Source: Haematospirillum jordaniae
Lineage (GTDB): Bacteria; Pseudomonadota; Alphaproteobacteria; Rhodospirillales; Rhodospirillaceae
Assembly: GCF_001611975.1 (NCBI RefSeq)
Contig: NZ_CP014525.1
Coordinates: 488,001 to 552,000 of the forward strand
Direction of reading: 5' to 3'
Length of the DNA stretch: 64,000 bases
Under the pieces are notes generated by a model, which saw only the letters and a program-made list of their open reading frames with translations, did no database searches and was not told the origin of the DNA. The translations under genes and the position numbers were made by a program. Numbering within the stretch: position 1 is the stretch's first letter; each line of letters begins with the position of its first letter. This document shows positions 17,127 to 26,026 of this stretch, one piece after another.

Positions 17127-18263
17127 GTGTCTGAGACCGTGGATGACCTTCATCAGTGTCAATGCCTTGTCCTGGATGGACTGCACCGTTCACTGGGCGC
17201 GCGCATGGGGCCTTTTTCCGGCTACACAATGCCCCTGCATTACGAACAGGGCATTCTTGCCGAGCATCTCCACTGCCGCAGGTCTGCCGCGCTGTTCGAT
17301 GTCTCCCACATGGGGCAGGCTGTCCTGTCCGGTCGCAATATTGCCGAAGCGCTGGAAACTATATGCCCGGGTTCGCTGAAAGAGCTGAAACCAGGCCGTC
17401 AGCGCTATACCCTTGTCCTCAATGACCGTGGAGGCATTCTGGACGATATCATGGTTGCCAATATGGGGGCAGGAGGTGACGGGCAGCACCGGTGGCTTTG
17501 CGTAACCAATGCAGGCAACAAACAGATTATTTTCCCGATCCTAGAGTCTCTGGCAGGGCCAGACATCCGCGTCACGTTTCCTGACCGTATTCTGCTTGCG
17601 CTGCAAGGCCCCCGTGCAGGGCGCGTCTTGTCGCACTTCGCGCCGGCTGCAGCGTCAATGGTGTTCATGGATGCTGGACCACTGACACTGGATGGTATCC
17701 CGTGTTTCGTGACCCGGTCTGGCTACACGGGGGAAGATGGATTCGAGATTTCGGCCCCGACCTCCCATGCCGAACGCCTGATGCGCCATCTTCTTGAACA
17801 TCCGGATGTCAACATAGCGGGTTTGGGGGCCCGGGATACCCTGCGGCTTGAAGCCGGGCTTCCTCTGCACGGGGCAGACATCACTCCAGATACAACCCCG
17901 GTCGAAGCAGACTTGACGTTTGCCATCGGAAAACGACGGCGCAGCAATGGCGGGTTTCCCGGTGCAGACATCATCCTGTCACAGATACAAGATCGCCCAC
18001 CGCGTCTCCGGGTCGGGATCCTGCCGGAAGGACGTGCCCCCGCACGGGCTGGAACCGTTATACAAGCCCCCGATGGAACGCCGGTTGGAACGATAACCAG
18101 CGGCAGTTTCTCTCCGACGTTGGAACGTCCCATTGCCATGGGATACGTGGACACCGCATTCAGCAAGCCCGGCACCAACCTGAATCTACTGATCCGGGGC
18201 CGTACGGTGCAGGCACATGCTGTAAAACTGCCTTTTGTCGCTCATCGTTATCATCGGGGATAG
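17127..18263 (+). CDS. gcvT: Aminomethyltransferase (glycine cleavage T protein)
   Basis: 378 aa from the GTG at 17127, chosen because CGGAGG ends about nine bases before it. The ATG at 17082 has no ribosome-binding site and lies in the hairpin loop. The protein transfers the methylene unit from the lipoyl arm of GcvH to tetrahydrofolate. Recognisable blocks: GARMGPFSGYTMPLHY, LFDVSHMGQ and GYTGEDGFEI, and the C-terminal barrel (GTITSGSFSPTLERPIAMGYV). First gene of the gcvT-H-PA-PB operon. Confidence 0.95.
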   Translation: MSETVDDLHQCQCLVLDGLHRSLGARMGPFSGYTMPLHYEQGILAEHLHCRRSAALFDVSHMGQAVLSGRNIAEALETICPGSLKELKPGRQRYTLVLNDRGGILDDIMVANMGAGGDGQHRWLCVTNAGNKQIIFPILESLAGPDIRVTFPDRILLALQGPRAGRVLSHFAPAAASMVFMDAGPLTLDGIPCFVTRSGYTGEDGFEISAPTSHAERLMRHLLEHPDVNIAGLGARDTLRLEAGLPLHGADITPDTTPVEADLTFAIGKRRRSNGGFPGADIILSQIQDRPPRLRVGILPEGRAPARAGTVIQAPDGTPVGTITSGSFSPTLERPIAMGYVDTAFSKPGTNLNLLIRGRTVQAHAVKLPFVAHRYHRG

Positions 18264-18269
18264 GAACGG

Positions 18270-18650
18270 ATGACTGACCTGTATTTTACCAAGGAACATG
18301 AGTGGATCCTAGTCGACGGACAACAGGGAACGGTCGGCATTACCAATTTTGCACAGGGTCGTTTGGGAGATATCGTCTTTGTCGATCTTCCAGACTCCGG
18401 CCATACGGTCACGCAGGGGCAGGAAACAGCCGTTATCGAATCCGTCAAGGCTGCATCCGATGTATACACACCCGTCTCGGGCCGCGTTACAGAGACCAAT
18501 GCGCAGCTAACGCAGGATCCCGGACTGGTCAACAGGGCCGCCGAATCGGATGGCTGGTTGTTCCGCATCACCCTGTCCAACCCGGGTGAACTCGCCTCCT
18601 TGATGAGGCGGGACGAATATGCTGCCCTTACAGGCACGCTCCAGGACTGA
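18270..18650 (+). CDS. gcvH: Glycine cleavage system H protein
   Basis: 126 aa lipoyl carrier. The lipoylation lysine is in VIESVKAASDVY (Lys 60), within the standard H-protein fold (KEHEWILVDG ... VGITNFAQGRLGDIVFVDLP). It starts six bases after gcvT and has AGGAACGG before the ATG. It shuttles the aminomethyl group from the decarboxylase to GcvT. Confidence 0.96.
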   Translation: MTDLYFTKEHEWILVDGQQGTVGITNFAQGRLGDIVFVDLPDSGHTVTQGQETAVIESVKAASDVYTPVSGRVTETNAQLTQDPGLVNRAAESDGWLFRITLSNPGELASLMRRDEYAALTGTLQD

Positions 18651-18670
18651 CCATAACGCAGGAGCGGGCC

Positions 18671-20017
18671 ATGCGTTACCTGCCACTCACAGAAGAAGAC
18701 CGGCGACAGATGCTGGATCGTATCGGGGCCGGGTCTGTCGAAGACCTGTTCCGGTCTATCCCACAAGCCGCACGGGACAATGCGCCACGTCATCTGCCCG
18801 GGTCACGCTGCGAAATGGATGTGGAGCGGGAAATCCAGGCGCTGGCAGCACGAAATCTGGATCGTACCAAGGGACCTACCTTTCTGGGAGCCGGGAACTA
18901 CTTCCACCACGTTCCTGCCGCACTGGATTATCTGATCCAGCGGGGCGAGTTCATGACCGCCTATACCCCATACCAGCCCGAAATCGCCCAAGGAACCTTG
19001 CAGGTCCTTTTCGAATTCCAGACCCAGGTAGCCATGATCACCGGCATGGAGGTGGCCAACGCCTCGCTGTATGATGGTGCAACCGCCTGTGCCGAGGCTG
19101 CGGCCATGGCAGCACGGATTACCGGGCGTTCGCGGGTTGTGATATCCGGTCAGGTGCACCCGCACTTCTCGTCCACAACACACACCTTCCTCAAGCACAC
19201 CGCCATAGACGTCGAGATTTTGCCCCCGGATCCGATGAATCAGGACGATCTGCTGAAATATGTCGAGGCAGACGTTGCCTGTATCATCGTACAGACACCT
19301 GGTTTCTTCGGTCACTTGCATGACACCACAGACTTGGCCAATGCCCTGCATGCCGCAGGAGCTCTTTTGGTGGTTGCTGTCTGTGAGACGCTTAGCTTGG
19401 GCATAGTGAAACCGCCCGGTGCAATGGGGGCTGACATCGTGGTTGGAGAGGGGCAGAGCCTCGCCATACCACCTGGATTTGGTGGTCCGGGGGTCGGGCT
19501 GTTTGCAACCCGGAATGCATTTATCCGTCAAATGCCCGGACGCTTGTGCGGAGAGACCGTCGACAGCGAAGGGCGGCGAGGCTTTGTCCTGACTCTTTCC
19601 ACGCGGGAACAGCACATACGGCGCGAAAAAGCGACATCCAATATCTGCACAAACTCCGGCTTGATTGCCACAGCCTTCTCGATCTTCATGACCCTCTTGG
19701 GCGACAAGGGCTTTACAGAACTCGCGGAGCTGAATCATGCGCTGGCCTGTACTGCGGCTGATCGCCTAGCAGCTATCCCGGGCGTCTCGCTTCTGTCCGG
19801 AACATTCTTCAACGAATTTGCACTGATGCTGAAACAGCCGGCAGCGCCGGTTGTCGATGCCTTGGCCGAGCGCAATATTATGGCCGGCATTCCAGCAAGT
19901 CGTTTCTGGCCCGGTGACAAGACTGTTGAGAATATCCTGCTGGTGGCCGTTACAGAAACCAACACCGATGCTGAGATACGGACCTTGGTCCATCATCTGG
20001 GGGACATACTGGCATGA
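18671..20017 (+). CDS. gcvPA: Glycine dehydrogenase (decarboxylating) subunit 1
   Basis: 448 aa, the N-terminal half of P protein in organisms with a two-gene glycine decarboxylase. It begins MRYLPLTEEDRRQML and carries FLGAGNYFHHVPAALDYLIQRGEF and YTPYQPEIAQGTLQ, characteristic blocks. An AGGAG site precedes the ATG. Its stop overlaps the gcvPB start (ATGA). Confidence 0.96.
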   Translation: MRYLPLTEEDRRQMLDRIGAGSVEDLFRSIPQAARDNAPRHLPGSRCEMDVEREIQALAARNLDRTKGPTFLGAGNYFHHVPAALDYLIQRGEFMTAYTPYQPEIAQGTLQVLFEFQTQVAMITGMEVANASLYDGATACAEAAAMAARITGRSRVVISGQVHPHFSSTTHTFLKHTAIDVEILPPDPMNQDDLLKYVEADVACIIVQTPGFFGHLHDTTDLANALHAAGALLVVAVCETLSLGIVKPPGAMGADIVVGEGQSLAIPPGFGGPGVGLFATRNAFIRQMPGRLCGETVDSEGRRGFVLTLSTREQHIRREKATSNICTNSGLIATAFSIFMTLLGDKGFTELAELNHALACTAADRLAAIPGVSLLSGTFFNEFALMLKQPAAPVVDALAERNIMAGIPASRFWPGDKTVENILLVAVTETNTDAEIRTLVHHLGDILA

Positions 20018-21519
20018 CCACCCCGTCTACGTTTACCGGTAACAAAGGGCTTCAGACGGAAGAGCGCCTGATCTTCGAGTACGAGCACGCGGAACGGACC
20101 GCCGTTGACCTACCCCCTGCCCCTGCACACCGCCCCAGACTGGGATCACTGCGACGCACCACAAAGATTGGTCTGCCCGGATTGGCCGAGCCTCAGGTCG
20201 TGCGCCACTATACACGCCTGTCACAGAAGAACTTCGGTATCGACACGGGATTTTTTCCCTTAGGCTCGTGTACCATGAAACACAATCCCCGGCTTAACGA
20301 GAAACTGGCCCGGCTTTCTGGTCTGGCCGCCATTCATCCGTTCCAACCTGTTTCAACGTCCCAAGGGGCCCTGGCCCTGATGGACAGGTTGGGGAACTGG
20401 TTGAAAGAACTGACAGGAATGGCTGCTGTTGCTCTCTCACCCGCCGCAGGGGCGCACGGGGAGCTGTGCGGAATGATGGCCATTCGGGCCGCACTGGATG
20501 AAAGGCAGGACGAACGCAGAACGGTTCTGGTCCCACAGAGCGCACATGGCACCAATCCGGCCACAGCCACCCTGTGTGGGTTTCGGGTGGAAAGCATTCC
20601 TGCAGAAAGCAGTGGGCGTGTTTCGGTCAAGGCCGTGCGGGAGCGTCTGGGCCCCCATGTCGCGGCCATCATGATTACAAACCCGAATACCTGCGGGCTG
20701 TTTGAGAGTGAAATGGCGGCGATCGCTGAAGAAGTCCATCGTGCCGGCGGGTTTGTGTACATGGACGGGGCAAACTTCAATGCCTTGGTCGGACGGGTCC
20801 GGATTGCGGATCTTGGCGCGGATGCCATGCATATCAACCTGCACAAAACGTTTGCCACACCACATGGGGGTGGCGGGCCAGGGTCTGGTCCAACGGTCCT
20901 GTCCGAGACGCTGGCACGTTTTGCCCCGGTACCTTACGTCAAGCGATACCCTGAGGGGTTCCGCCTGATTGAAACAGAGGACGAGGCACGCGCAGACGGG
21001 AACAACCCCTTTGGACGGCTCAAGGGGTACCATGGGCAATTTGGCATGTTTGTACGCGCCATGGCCTACATGATGTCCATGGGGCTGGACGGGCTGCAGC
21101 AGGCCTCCGGTGATGCCGTGCTGAACGCCAACTATCTTCTGGCCCAACTGGGCGATGTCTTGTCAGCGCCCTTCGCGGGACCGGTTATGCACGAAGTCCT
21201 GTTTGATGACCGTTTCCTGAAAGACACGGGCATCAGCACACTGGATTTTGCCAAGGCCCTGATTGATGAAGGGTTCCACCCCATGACCATATACTTCCCT
21301 TTGGTGGTTCAGGGGGCCATGTTGATAGAACCAACAGAAACCGAGAGCAAAGCAACCCTGGATACGTTCATAGAAACCGTTCGCAGCCTGGTCGCCGCAA
21401 TCCGGCAAGGCCAGACCGAACGCTTTCATCAAGCACCCGTCTATACACCACGGCGGCGGCTGGATGAAACCCGCGCAGCCCGCACACCTGTTCTTCGCTG
21501 GTCCCCCCACGAAACCTAA
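20014..21519 (+). CDS. gcvPB: Glycine dehydrogenase (decarboxylating) subunit 2
   Basis: 501 aa, the PLP-carrying half. The PLP lysine is in INLHKTFATPHGGGGPGSGP (Lys about 280). Other conserved blocks are FPLGSCTMKHNPR and PHGTNPATA-like SAHGTNPATA. With GcvPA it decarboxylates glycine and loads GcvH. It is the last gene of the operon; lpd (L protein) is not in the window. Confidence 0.96.
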   Translation: MTTPSTFTGNKGLQTEERLIFEYEHAERTAVDLPPAPAHRPRLGSLRRTTKIGLPGLAEPQVVRHYTRLSQKNFGIDTGFFPLGSCTMKHNPRLNEKLARLSGLAAIHPFQPVSTSQGALALMDRLGNWLKELTGMAAVALSPAAGAHGELCGMMAIRAALDERQDERRTVLVPQSAHGTNPATATLCGFRVESIPAESSGRVSVKAVRERLGPHVAAIMITNPNTCGLFESEMAAIAEEVHRAGGFVYMDGANFNALVGRVRIADLGADAMHINLHKTFATPHGGGGPGSGPTVLSETLARFAPVPYVKRYPEGFRLIETEDEARADGNNPFGRLKGYHGQFGMFVRAMAYMMSMGLDGLQQASGDAVLNANYLLAQLGDVLSAPFAGPVMHEVLFDDRFLKDTGISTLDFAKALIDEGFHPMTIYFPLVVQGAMLIEPTETESKATLDTFIETVRSLVAAIRQGQTERFHQAPVYTPRRRLDETRAARTPVLRWSPHET

Positions 21520-21719
21520 CATATCAAGATATTATAAAACCCAAAGGCCCCGCGACCGGAGGGCATGCCGCAGAGTTGCACCTTGGTTTGCATTTTGCGA
21601 AGACTGGTCATGAAAAAGCGGGACCTCGGGCAGAATCCTGCCATATCCCCATCTGGCCCGCCTTTTGCTGGTAAAGGGGTGAGAGCAGAGAGAAGGGCAC
21701 TTTACCCCGGTTACCTGTC

Positions 21720-21747
21720 GAGATATCTCAGGGCAGTGAGATATCTC
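21720..21747. terminator. Perfect inverted repeat at convergent gene ends
   Basis: GAGATATCTCA (21720-21730), a six-base loop GGGCAG, then TGAGATATCTC (21737-21747): 11-bp perfect arms. It covers the stop codon of the HemY-type gene, between it and gcvPB. No clear T-run follows on the minus strand; on the plus strand GGGGTTTTT comes 15 bases later. A transcript-ending hairpin is plausible but not certain. The rest of 21520-21719 holds no gene; GGTAAAG/CTTTACC (about 21670-21707) is another small repeat. Confidence 0.45.
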
Positions 21748-23080
21748 CGGGTGCCGGGGTTTTTCTGTCTGCCCCATCCCCTGTTTCCGGACGCGGAGCA
21801 GGCAAAGCAGACCGCAAGGCCGGGACGGCTGCAGTCAGAAACACGGAAGAAAGCCAAGCCCGGGCTGAAACCGGTGTCGGATCAGGGGAACGGCCAAGGG
21901 ACCATTGGGCGGCACGCCGAAGCCAAAGAGCTGCCTTGGCAGAGTCTTTCTTTTCGTCCTCCTCGACCAAAGCCATCAAGGACGCAAGGCGCGGATCTTC
22001 AAGCCCGTTACGGTACAATCCCTCCAAAGCCGACCGAGCCTGCCCCCACAGTTTGGCCTCCAAGGAAACCGTAGCCAGAAGAAAAACACTTTCCGGATGT
22101 GAAGGAGCCCTGTCGGTCAATGTCTTGACCCGGGCCACGCGCTGCAACTCTGGCTCGCGGGCGCACAACTCCAGAAAAGCCGCAGCAAGGGCAGAATGTG
22201 CCATATCTGGCCAGACATCCCGGATCAGGGACATCCCCTTGGCCGGGGCCCCTTCCCTCCCCAAGGCACGCACCAGCGTCAGGACAGCCGGCAGAAAATG
22301 ACGGTCCTGACGCATGGCCTTTCGGGCATTCCGTCGTGCAGCGCTGGTATCACCCTGTTCCAACAGGGTTTCAGCATATGCCGTCCGGAAAGCAGACACA
22401 GCTCTGACGCTCTGCTTCCACTCCAGAACACCCAGTTTCTGTCCAAGTTCTGCCGTGGACAGGGCTTCCTCCCAGTCGTGGTCCCGAACCTGGCACTCCA
22501 ACAACATAGAGGCAGCCCAGTCCAGGCGCGGATTAAGGTCAAAAGCCTCTTGGACCAAGCGCCTCTGTTCCGCATGGCGCCCAGAACGCCCCGCCATTCT
22601 TGCCAAGGACTTCAAGGCAGCGGGGCGTACCTCGGGAACATCAAGAAGACCTGCCAGAATGTTGGCAGCCGCCGCATGATCCCCTGCAATCTCAGCCGAC
22701 TGCGCTGAAAGGAGAAGTACCGCAGAATCACTTCCCAAATCACGACGGGCAGTACGAACCGCACGACGCAAACCAACAGCATCCCCCGCCAGGGCCGCAG
22801 CATAGCCATAGCCAAGAGCAGCCACACCCTCTTTCAGACGGCGACGCTCCATCCAGCTCCCGACCGTTGACGGCAGGGATACAATCCGGCGAAGCATACC
22901 GTAAAGCCAGAAGACAAACCCACCAGACAGTACCAAAAGCATCAGAAGAAAAGGAACGTTGGTATCTGCCCGCCACCCCAGCCACTGCACAGAAACCATC
23001 CCTGGATTCCGGGCCAACCAGACGGCCAAGGCAACAAAAATCGCAACCGTGACCAGCCAACGCAGCAGACCGAAAACCAT
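21728..23080 (-). CDS. HemY-type TPR membrane protein
   Basis: 450 aa from the ATG at 23080, which has GGAGGGATAAGGAG directly before it. Two transmembrane helices (about residues 5-25 and 40-65) are followed by the HemY_N region and a helical tetratricopeptide-like domain (roughly 100-390), then a low-complexity Pro/Ala tail. This is the COG3898 HemY found downstream of hemC-hemD in proteobacteria, not the protoporphyrinogen oxidase of Bacillus. Its biochemical role is unproven. It starts four bases after the HemD-Mic60 stop, clearly one operon. Confidence 0.88.
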   Translation of the reverse strand: MVFGLLRWLVTVAIFVALAVWLARNPGMVSVQWLGWRADTNVPFLLMLLVLSGGFVFWLYGMLRRIVSLPSTVGSWMERRRLKEGVAALGYGYAAALAGDAVGLRRAVRTARRDLGSDSAVLLLSAQSAEIAGDHAAAANILAGLLDVPEVRPAALKSLARMAGRSGRHAEQRRLVQEAFDLNPRLDWAASMLLECQVRDHDWEEALSTAELGQKLGVLEWKQSVRAVSAFRTAYAETLLEQGDTSAARRNARKAMRQDRHFLPAVLTLVRALGREGAPAKGMSLIRDVWPDMAHSALAAAFLELCAREPELQRVARVKTLTDRAPSHPESVFLLATVSLEAKLWGQARSALEGLYRNGLEDPRLASLMALVEEDEKKDSAKAALWLRRAAQWSLGRSPDPTPVSARAWLSSVFLTAAVPALRSALPAPRPETGDGADRKTPAPGDISLP

Positions 23081-23084
23081 CTCC

Positions 23085-24995
23085 TTATCCCTCCGGCTTC
23101 CGGGAAGGCAATGGATCACCAACCCCCAAGCGCACGACGGCCTCGTCTACCAACACATCTAGGGCTGCATTGGCGGCAAGGCGGGCCTGAGCCATCTGGA
23201 TCCACGGCTGGGCAACCTCGACAGCCTGACCGGACAAACGCGACAACTCGGCCACAGCAGAGGCAAGATCACCACCGGAAGCTGCCTCGGCCGCACGAGC
23301 TGTCACAGCCGCCGGGAAATCGGCCACATCAGCACCGTCAACGCGGCGAACAGAAACAACGGACGTCAGGGCATCCACGGTCCGCGCCCACCATGCCGAC
23401 TGGTCATCCGGCCCATAACCAGCACGGATAATCGCCGGAACAAGGTCAGATAGCTGACGATCCAAGGCAACCGGCGTGGCAATACCGCTGTCAGCATAAT
23501 CGTGCAGGGCAGAAAGCGAAAGAGATGGGTCAACACCTTCAGGCATCAGGGCCCGCACTGTTCGCAGAGACAAGCCATAGGGCCTTCCTGCATCGATAGC
23601 CTCACGTAGCTGACCGACAGCCAGCATAAAAGCCACCACACGTTCCTGACGGCCGGAGGTTCGACGCACCTGTTCTTCTATCGCCGCAACACGATCGGCA
23701 AGACCAAGAACAGTCCCTGCACCAATTCGGTCACGTGACAATTCGTCAATCCGGCGCCCCATGGCATTGATGGCATCATCGCGGGAAAGCGGCATGCGCG
23801 CTTCTATGCCCTGCAAGGCTGCCTCAAGGGCGTCCAGCCTTTCTTGAAGGACATTGTTGTCATCGGCCGCCACGTCAGGCTCTGCCCCCGGATCCGGGGC
23901 AAGATCGGAAAGGCCCTGCTGTATCTGCTGCTCAGCCAAGGCCAACCGGTACCGGGTCTGATCAAGTGTCTGGCGCATGTTGCCCAGCGCAGCACGCACA
24001 TCATCCAGTTCCCCGCGCAAGGCCACGACATCCGCTGCTTCCGGCACAGTCCCACCCCGGGAAATCAATGGAAGATCAAGAGAAACAGACAAACGCGGCA
24101 GCACCGATGAGAGCCATCCCGAACCGATCAGGATCAAAGCGACGAACACGCCAAAAGCAAGGACAGGGATACGCCATCGCATCATCCCGCCCTGTTTGGC
24201 ACGCCCGACACCTCCGTCAGGCTCAACCGCCCCGGCTGGTGTTCCTTCCTGCCCTGCCCCGGCAACGCTCCGGAAAAGGTCCAGCAGGGAATCCTGCTGC
24301 GGGGCTTCAGCAACATGCACCTTGTCAAATTTGAGATCTGATACCGCATCGGCAACAGCCTTAGACAAGCACCAAGCTGTAACCGATGCCATATGGCTTT
24401 CCAAACCAGCCTGACGCACCAGTGAGATAAAAACCTTTGCTGTTCGGGCCGAACACAGCACAACCCCATCCAGATCCTTGGTGCGGAACGCAGAAACCAC
24501 CTCGGACGGTAAAAGGGGAATGGGCTGTGTCTCGTACAAGGGAATATGGGTGCAGTCGTAACCCTTGTTCCGCAAATCGCCAGCCAGATCACCCGCAATA
24601 TCAACCCCTGCCAGATGGTATAGGGGACCGATATCCGGAGCAAACGTCCGGCAAGCCAACCCAAACAGGGCCGCACTGTCACCATCTGCGGACTGCACGT
24701 TGGTGAAACCAGCATCCTGTAATACACGGGCCGTATGCTCACCAACTGCCAGAACCGGAACAGCATAAACGGCGTCACCAGTAGCCGGGGAACGGTGCAG
24801 AAGGCGCTTAAGGGCACGGGCTCCATTGGCGCTGGTCAGAAGAAGGCCACCCGCAGCCCCAAGATCCGGCAACGAGTCGGGGGTATGATCAACAACCGCC
24901 AACAACGGCGCTGTTATTACGCCCATGCCCAGCGCACGCAACGGGACTGCCAAGCGCTCCGTGTCCTCTGTTGGCCGTGTTACCAGAACCCGCAT
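23085..24995 (-). CDS. hemD: Uroporphyrinogen-III synthase fused to a Mic60/mitofilin-like protein
   Basis: 636 aa from the ATG at 24995 (MRVLVTRPTEDTERLAVPL, preceded by AAGGGGA). Residues 1-245 are a HemD domain, which closes and flips hydroxymethylbilane into uroporphyrinogen III; LLLTSANGARAL and VVLCSARTAKVF are family blocks. After a short Gly/Pro linker comes a transmembrane helix (about 277-296), a coiled coil (about 320-420) and a C-terminal helical domain matching the COG4223/mitofilin family that includes alphaproteobacterial Mic60. There is no stop between the halves. Two Met codons at 24185 and 24182, after CAGGGCGGG, could allow a separate Mic60 start. Confidence 0.85.
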   Translation of the reverse strand: MRVLVTRPTEDTERLAVPLRALGMGVITAPLLAVVDHTPDSLPDLGAAGGLLLTSANGARALKRLLHRSPATGDAVYAVPVLAVGEHTARVLQDAGFTNVQSADGDSAALFGLACRTFAPDIGPLYHLAGVDIAGDLAGDLRNKGYDCTHIPLYETQPIPLLPSEVVSAFRTKDLDGVVLCSARTAKVFISLVRQAGLESHMASVTAWCLSKAVADAVSDLKFDKVHVAEAPQQDSLLDLFRSVAGAGQEGTPAGAVEPDGGVGRAKQGGMMRWRIPVLAFGVFVALILIGSGWLSSVLPRLSVSLDLPLISRGGTVPEAADVVALRGELDDVRAALGNMRQTLDQTRYRLALAEQQIQQGLSDLAPDPGAEPDVAADDNNVLQERLDALEAALQGIEARMPLSRDDAINAMGRRIDELSRDRIGAGTVLGLADRVAAIEEQVRRTSGRQERVVAFMLAVGQLREAIDAGRPYGLSLRTVRALMPEGVDPSLSLSALHDYADSGIATPVALDRQLSDLVPAIIRAGYGPDDQSAWWARTVDALTSVVSVRRVDGADVADFPAAVTARAAEAASGGDLASAVAELSRLSGQAVEVAQPWIQMAQARLAANAALDVLVDEAVVRLGVGDPLPSRKPEG

Positions 24996-25027
24996 TGTCT
25001 GTTCCCCTTGACCTTCCGGACAGATTA

Positions 25028-25972
25028 TCATCCACCCATACCATACGCCCTGCCACAAGGACCGGCTGCAAGCTCCATCGCCAGGTCACGTCCCAGACGG
25101 ATGGCATCTTCCGCCAAACCAGTACGGGCACCGGTACGAACACCCGATCCATCTGGATTGGCCACAAATCCCCTCAGAAGGAGACGTGTTCCATCCTCTA
25201 TCAACTCGGCCAATCCGGCAATCGGGGTCCTACAGGATCCATCTAGGGTTTGCAGAAAAGAACGCTCGCAGGAAACACAGATCATGGTTGGCAGATGGCT
25301 CAGGGGCTGGAGGATATCATACATGGCCCGATGACTGGCACGGCATGTTATACCAATAGCCCCCTGTGCAACAGCAGGCAGCATTTCATCCGTATCAAGA
25401 ACAGACGTTGCACGATCATCAAGACCCAGCCGACGCAAGCCAGCCAAGGCCAGCAGGGTTGCATCCACAACCCCTTCTTCCAGGCGCTGCATTCTGGTCT
25501 GGACATTACCACGCAGAATCTGGACCCGAAGATGAGGAAAGTGCGCGAGAATCTGAGCCTGGCGCCGCAGGGAAGCCGTCCCCACCACAGAGTCAGACGG
25601 CAAGTCTGCCAAACACGACGCCTTTAGGGATAAAAACGCATCGCGCGGATCTTCACGCTCCAACATGCAGGGCAGGTCAATACCATCAGGCAGAACCGTC
25701 GGCACATCTTTCATGGAATGGACAGCCAGATCAATATCACCACGCAACATGGCTTCATCCAGCTCACGCGTGAAAAGACCTTTGCCCCCGATTTCGGAAA
25801 GCGGCCGGTCCTGAATGGCGTCCCCTGTCGTTCGGATTACAACAATATCAACAGCCTCTGGCGCGGCCAGAGACGGACAGGACGCGGTCAAACGGGCGCG
25901 TACCTCGTGTGCCTGTGCAAGCGCGAGGGGACTGCCGCGGGTACCGATGCGTACTTTCTCTGTGGCATTCAT
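25028..25972 (-). CDS. hemC: Hydroxymethylbilane synthase (porphobilinogen deaminase)
   Basis: 314 aa from the ATG at 25972, with ACAGGAGCT just before it; the longer open frame upstream runs antisense to tsaD and is not coding. It joins four porphobilinogens into hydroxymethylbilane. Visible blocks are KVRIGTRGSPLALAQ, HSMKDVPT, GTASLRRQAQ and the dipyrromethane-cofactor cysteine in LDGSCRTPIAG. It lies 32 bases ahead of the HemD fusion and divergent from tsaD. Confidence 0.96.
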   Translation of the reverse strand: MNATEKVRIGTRGSPLALAQAHEVRARLTASCPSLAAPEAVDIVVIRTTGDAIQDRPLSEIGGKGLFTRELDEAMLRGDIDLAVHSMKDVPTVLPDGIDLPCMLEREDPRDAFLSLKASCLADLPSDSVVGTASLRRQAQILAHFPHLRVQILRGNVQTRMQRLEEGVVDATLLALAGLRRLGLDDRATSVLDTDEMLPAVAQGAIGITCRASHRAMYDILQPLSHLPTMICVSCERSFLQTLDGSCRTPIAGLAELIEDGTRLLLRGFVANPDGSGVRTGARTGLAEDAIRLGRDLAMELAAGPCGRAYGMGG

Positions 25973-26026
25973 AGCTCCTGTGTTGTAAGGGCTTGCTTCG
26001 GGCAAGTGAAGGACTAAATCAGCATC

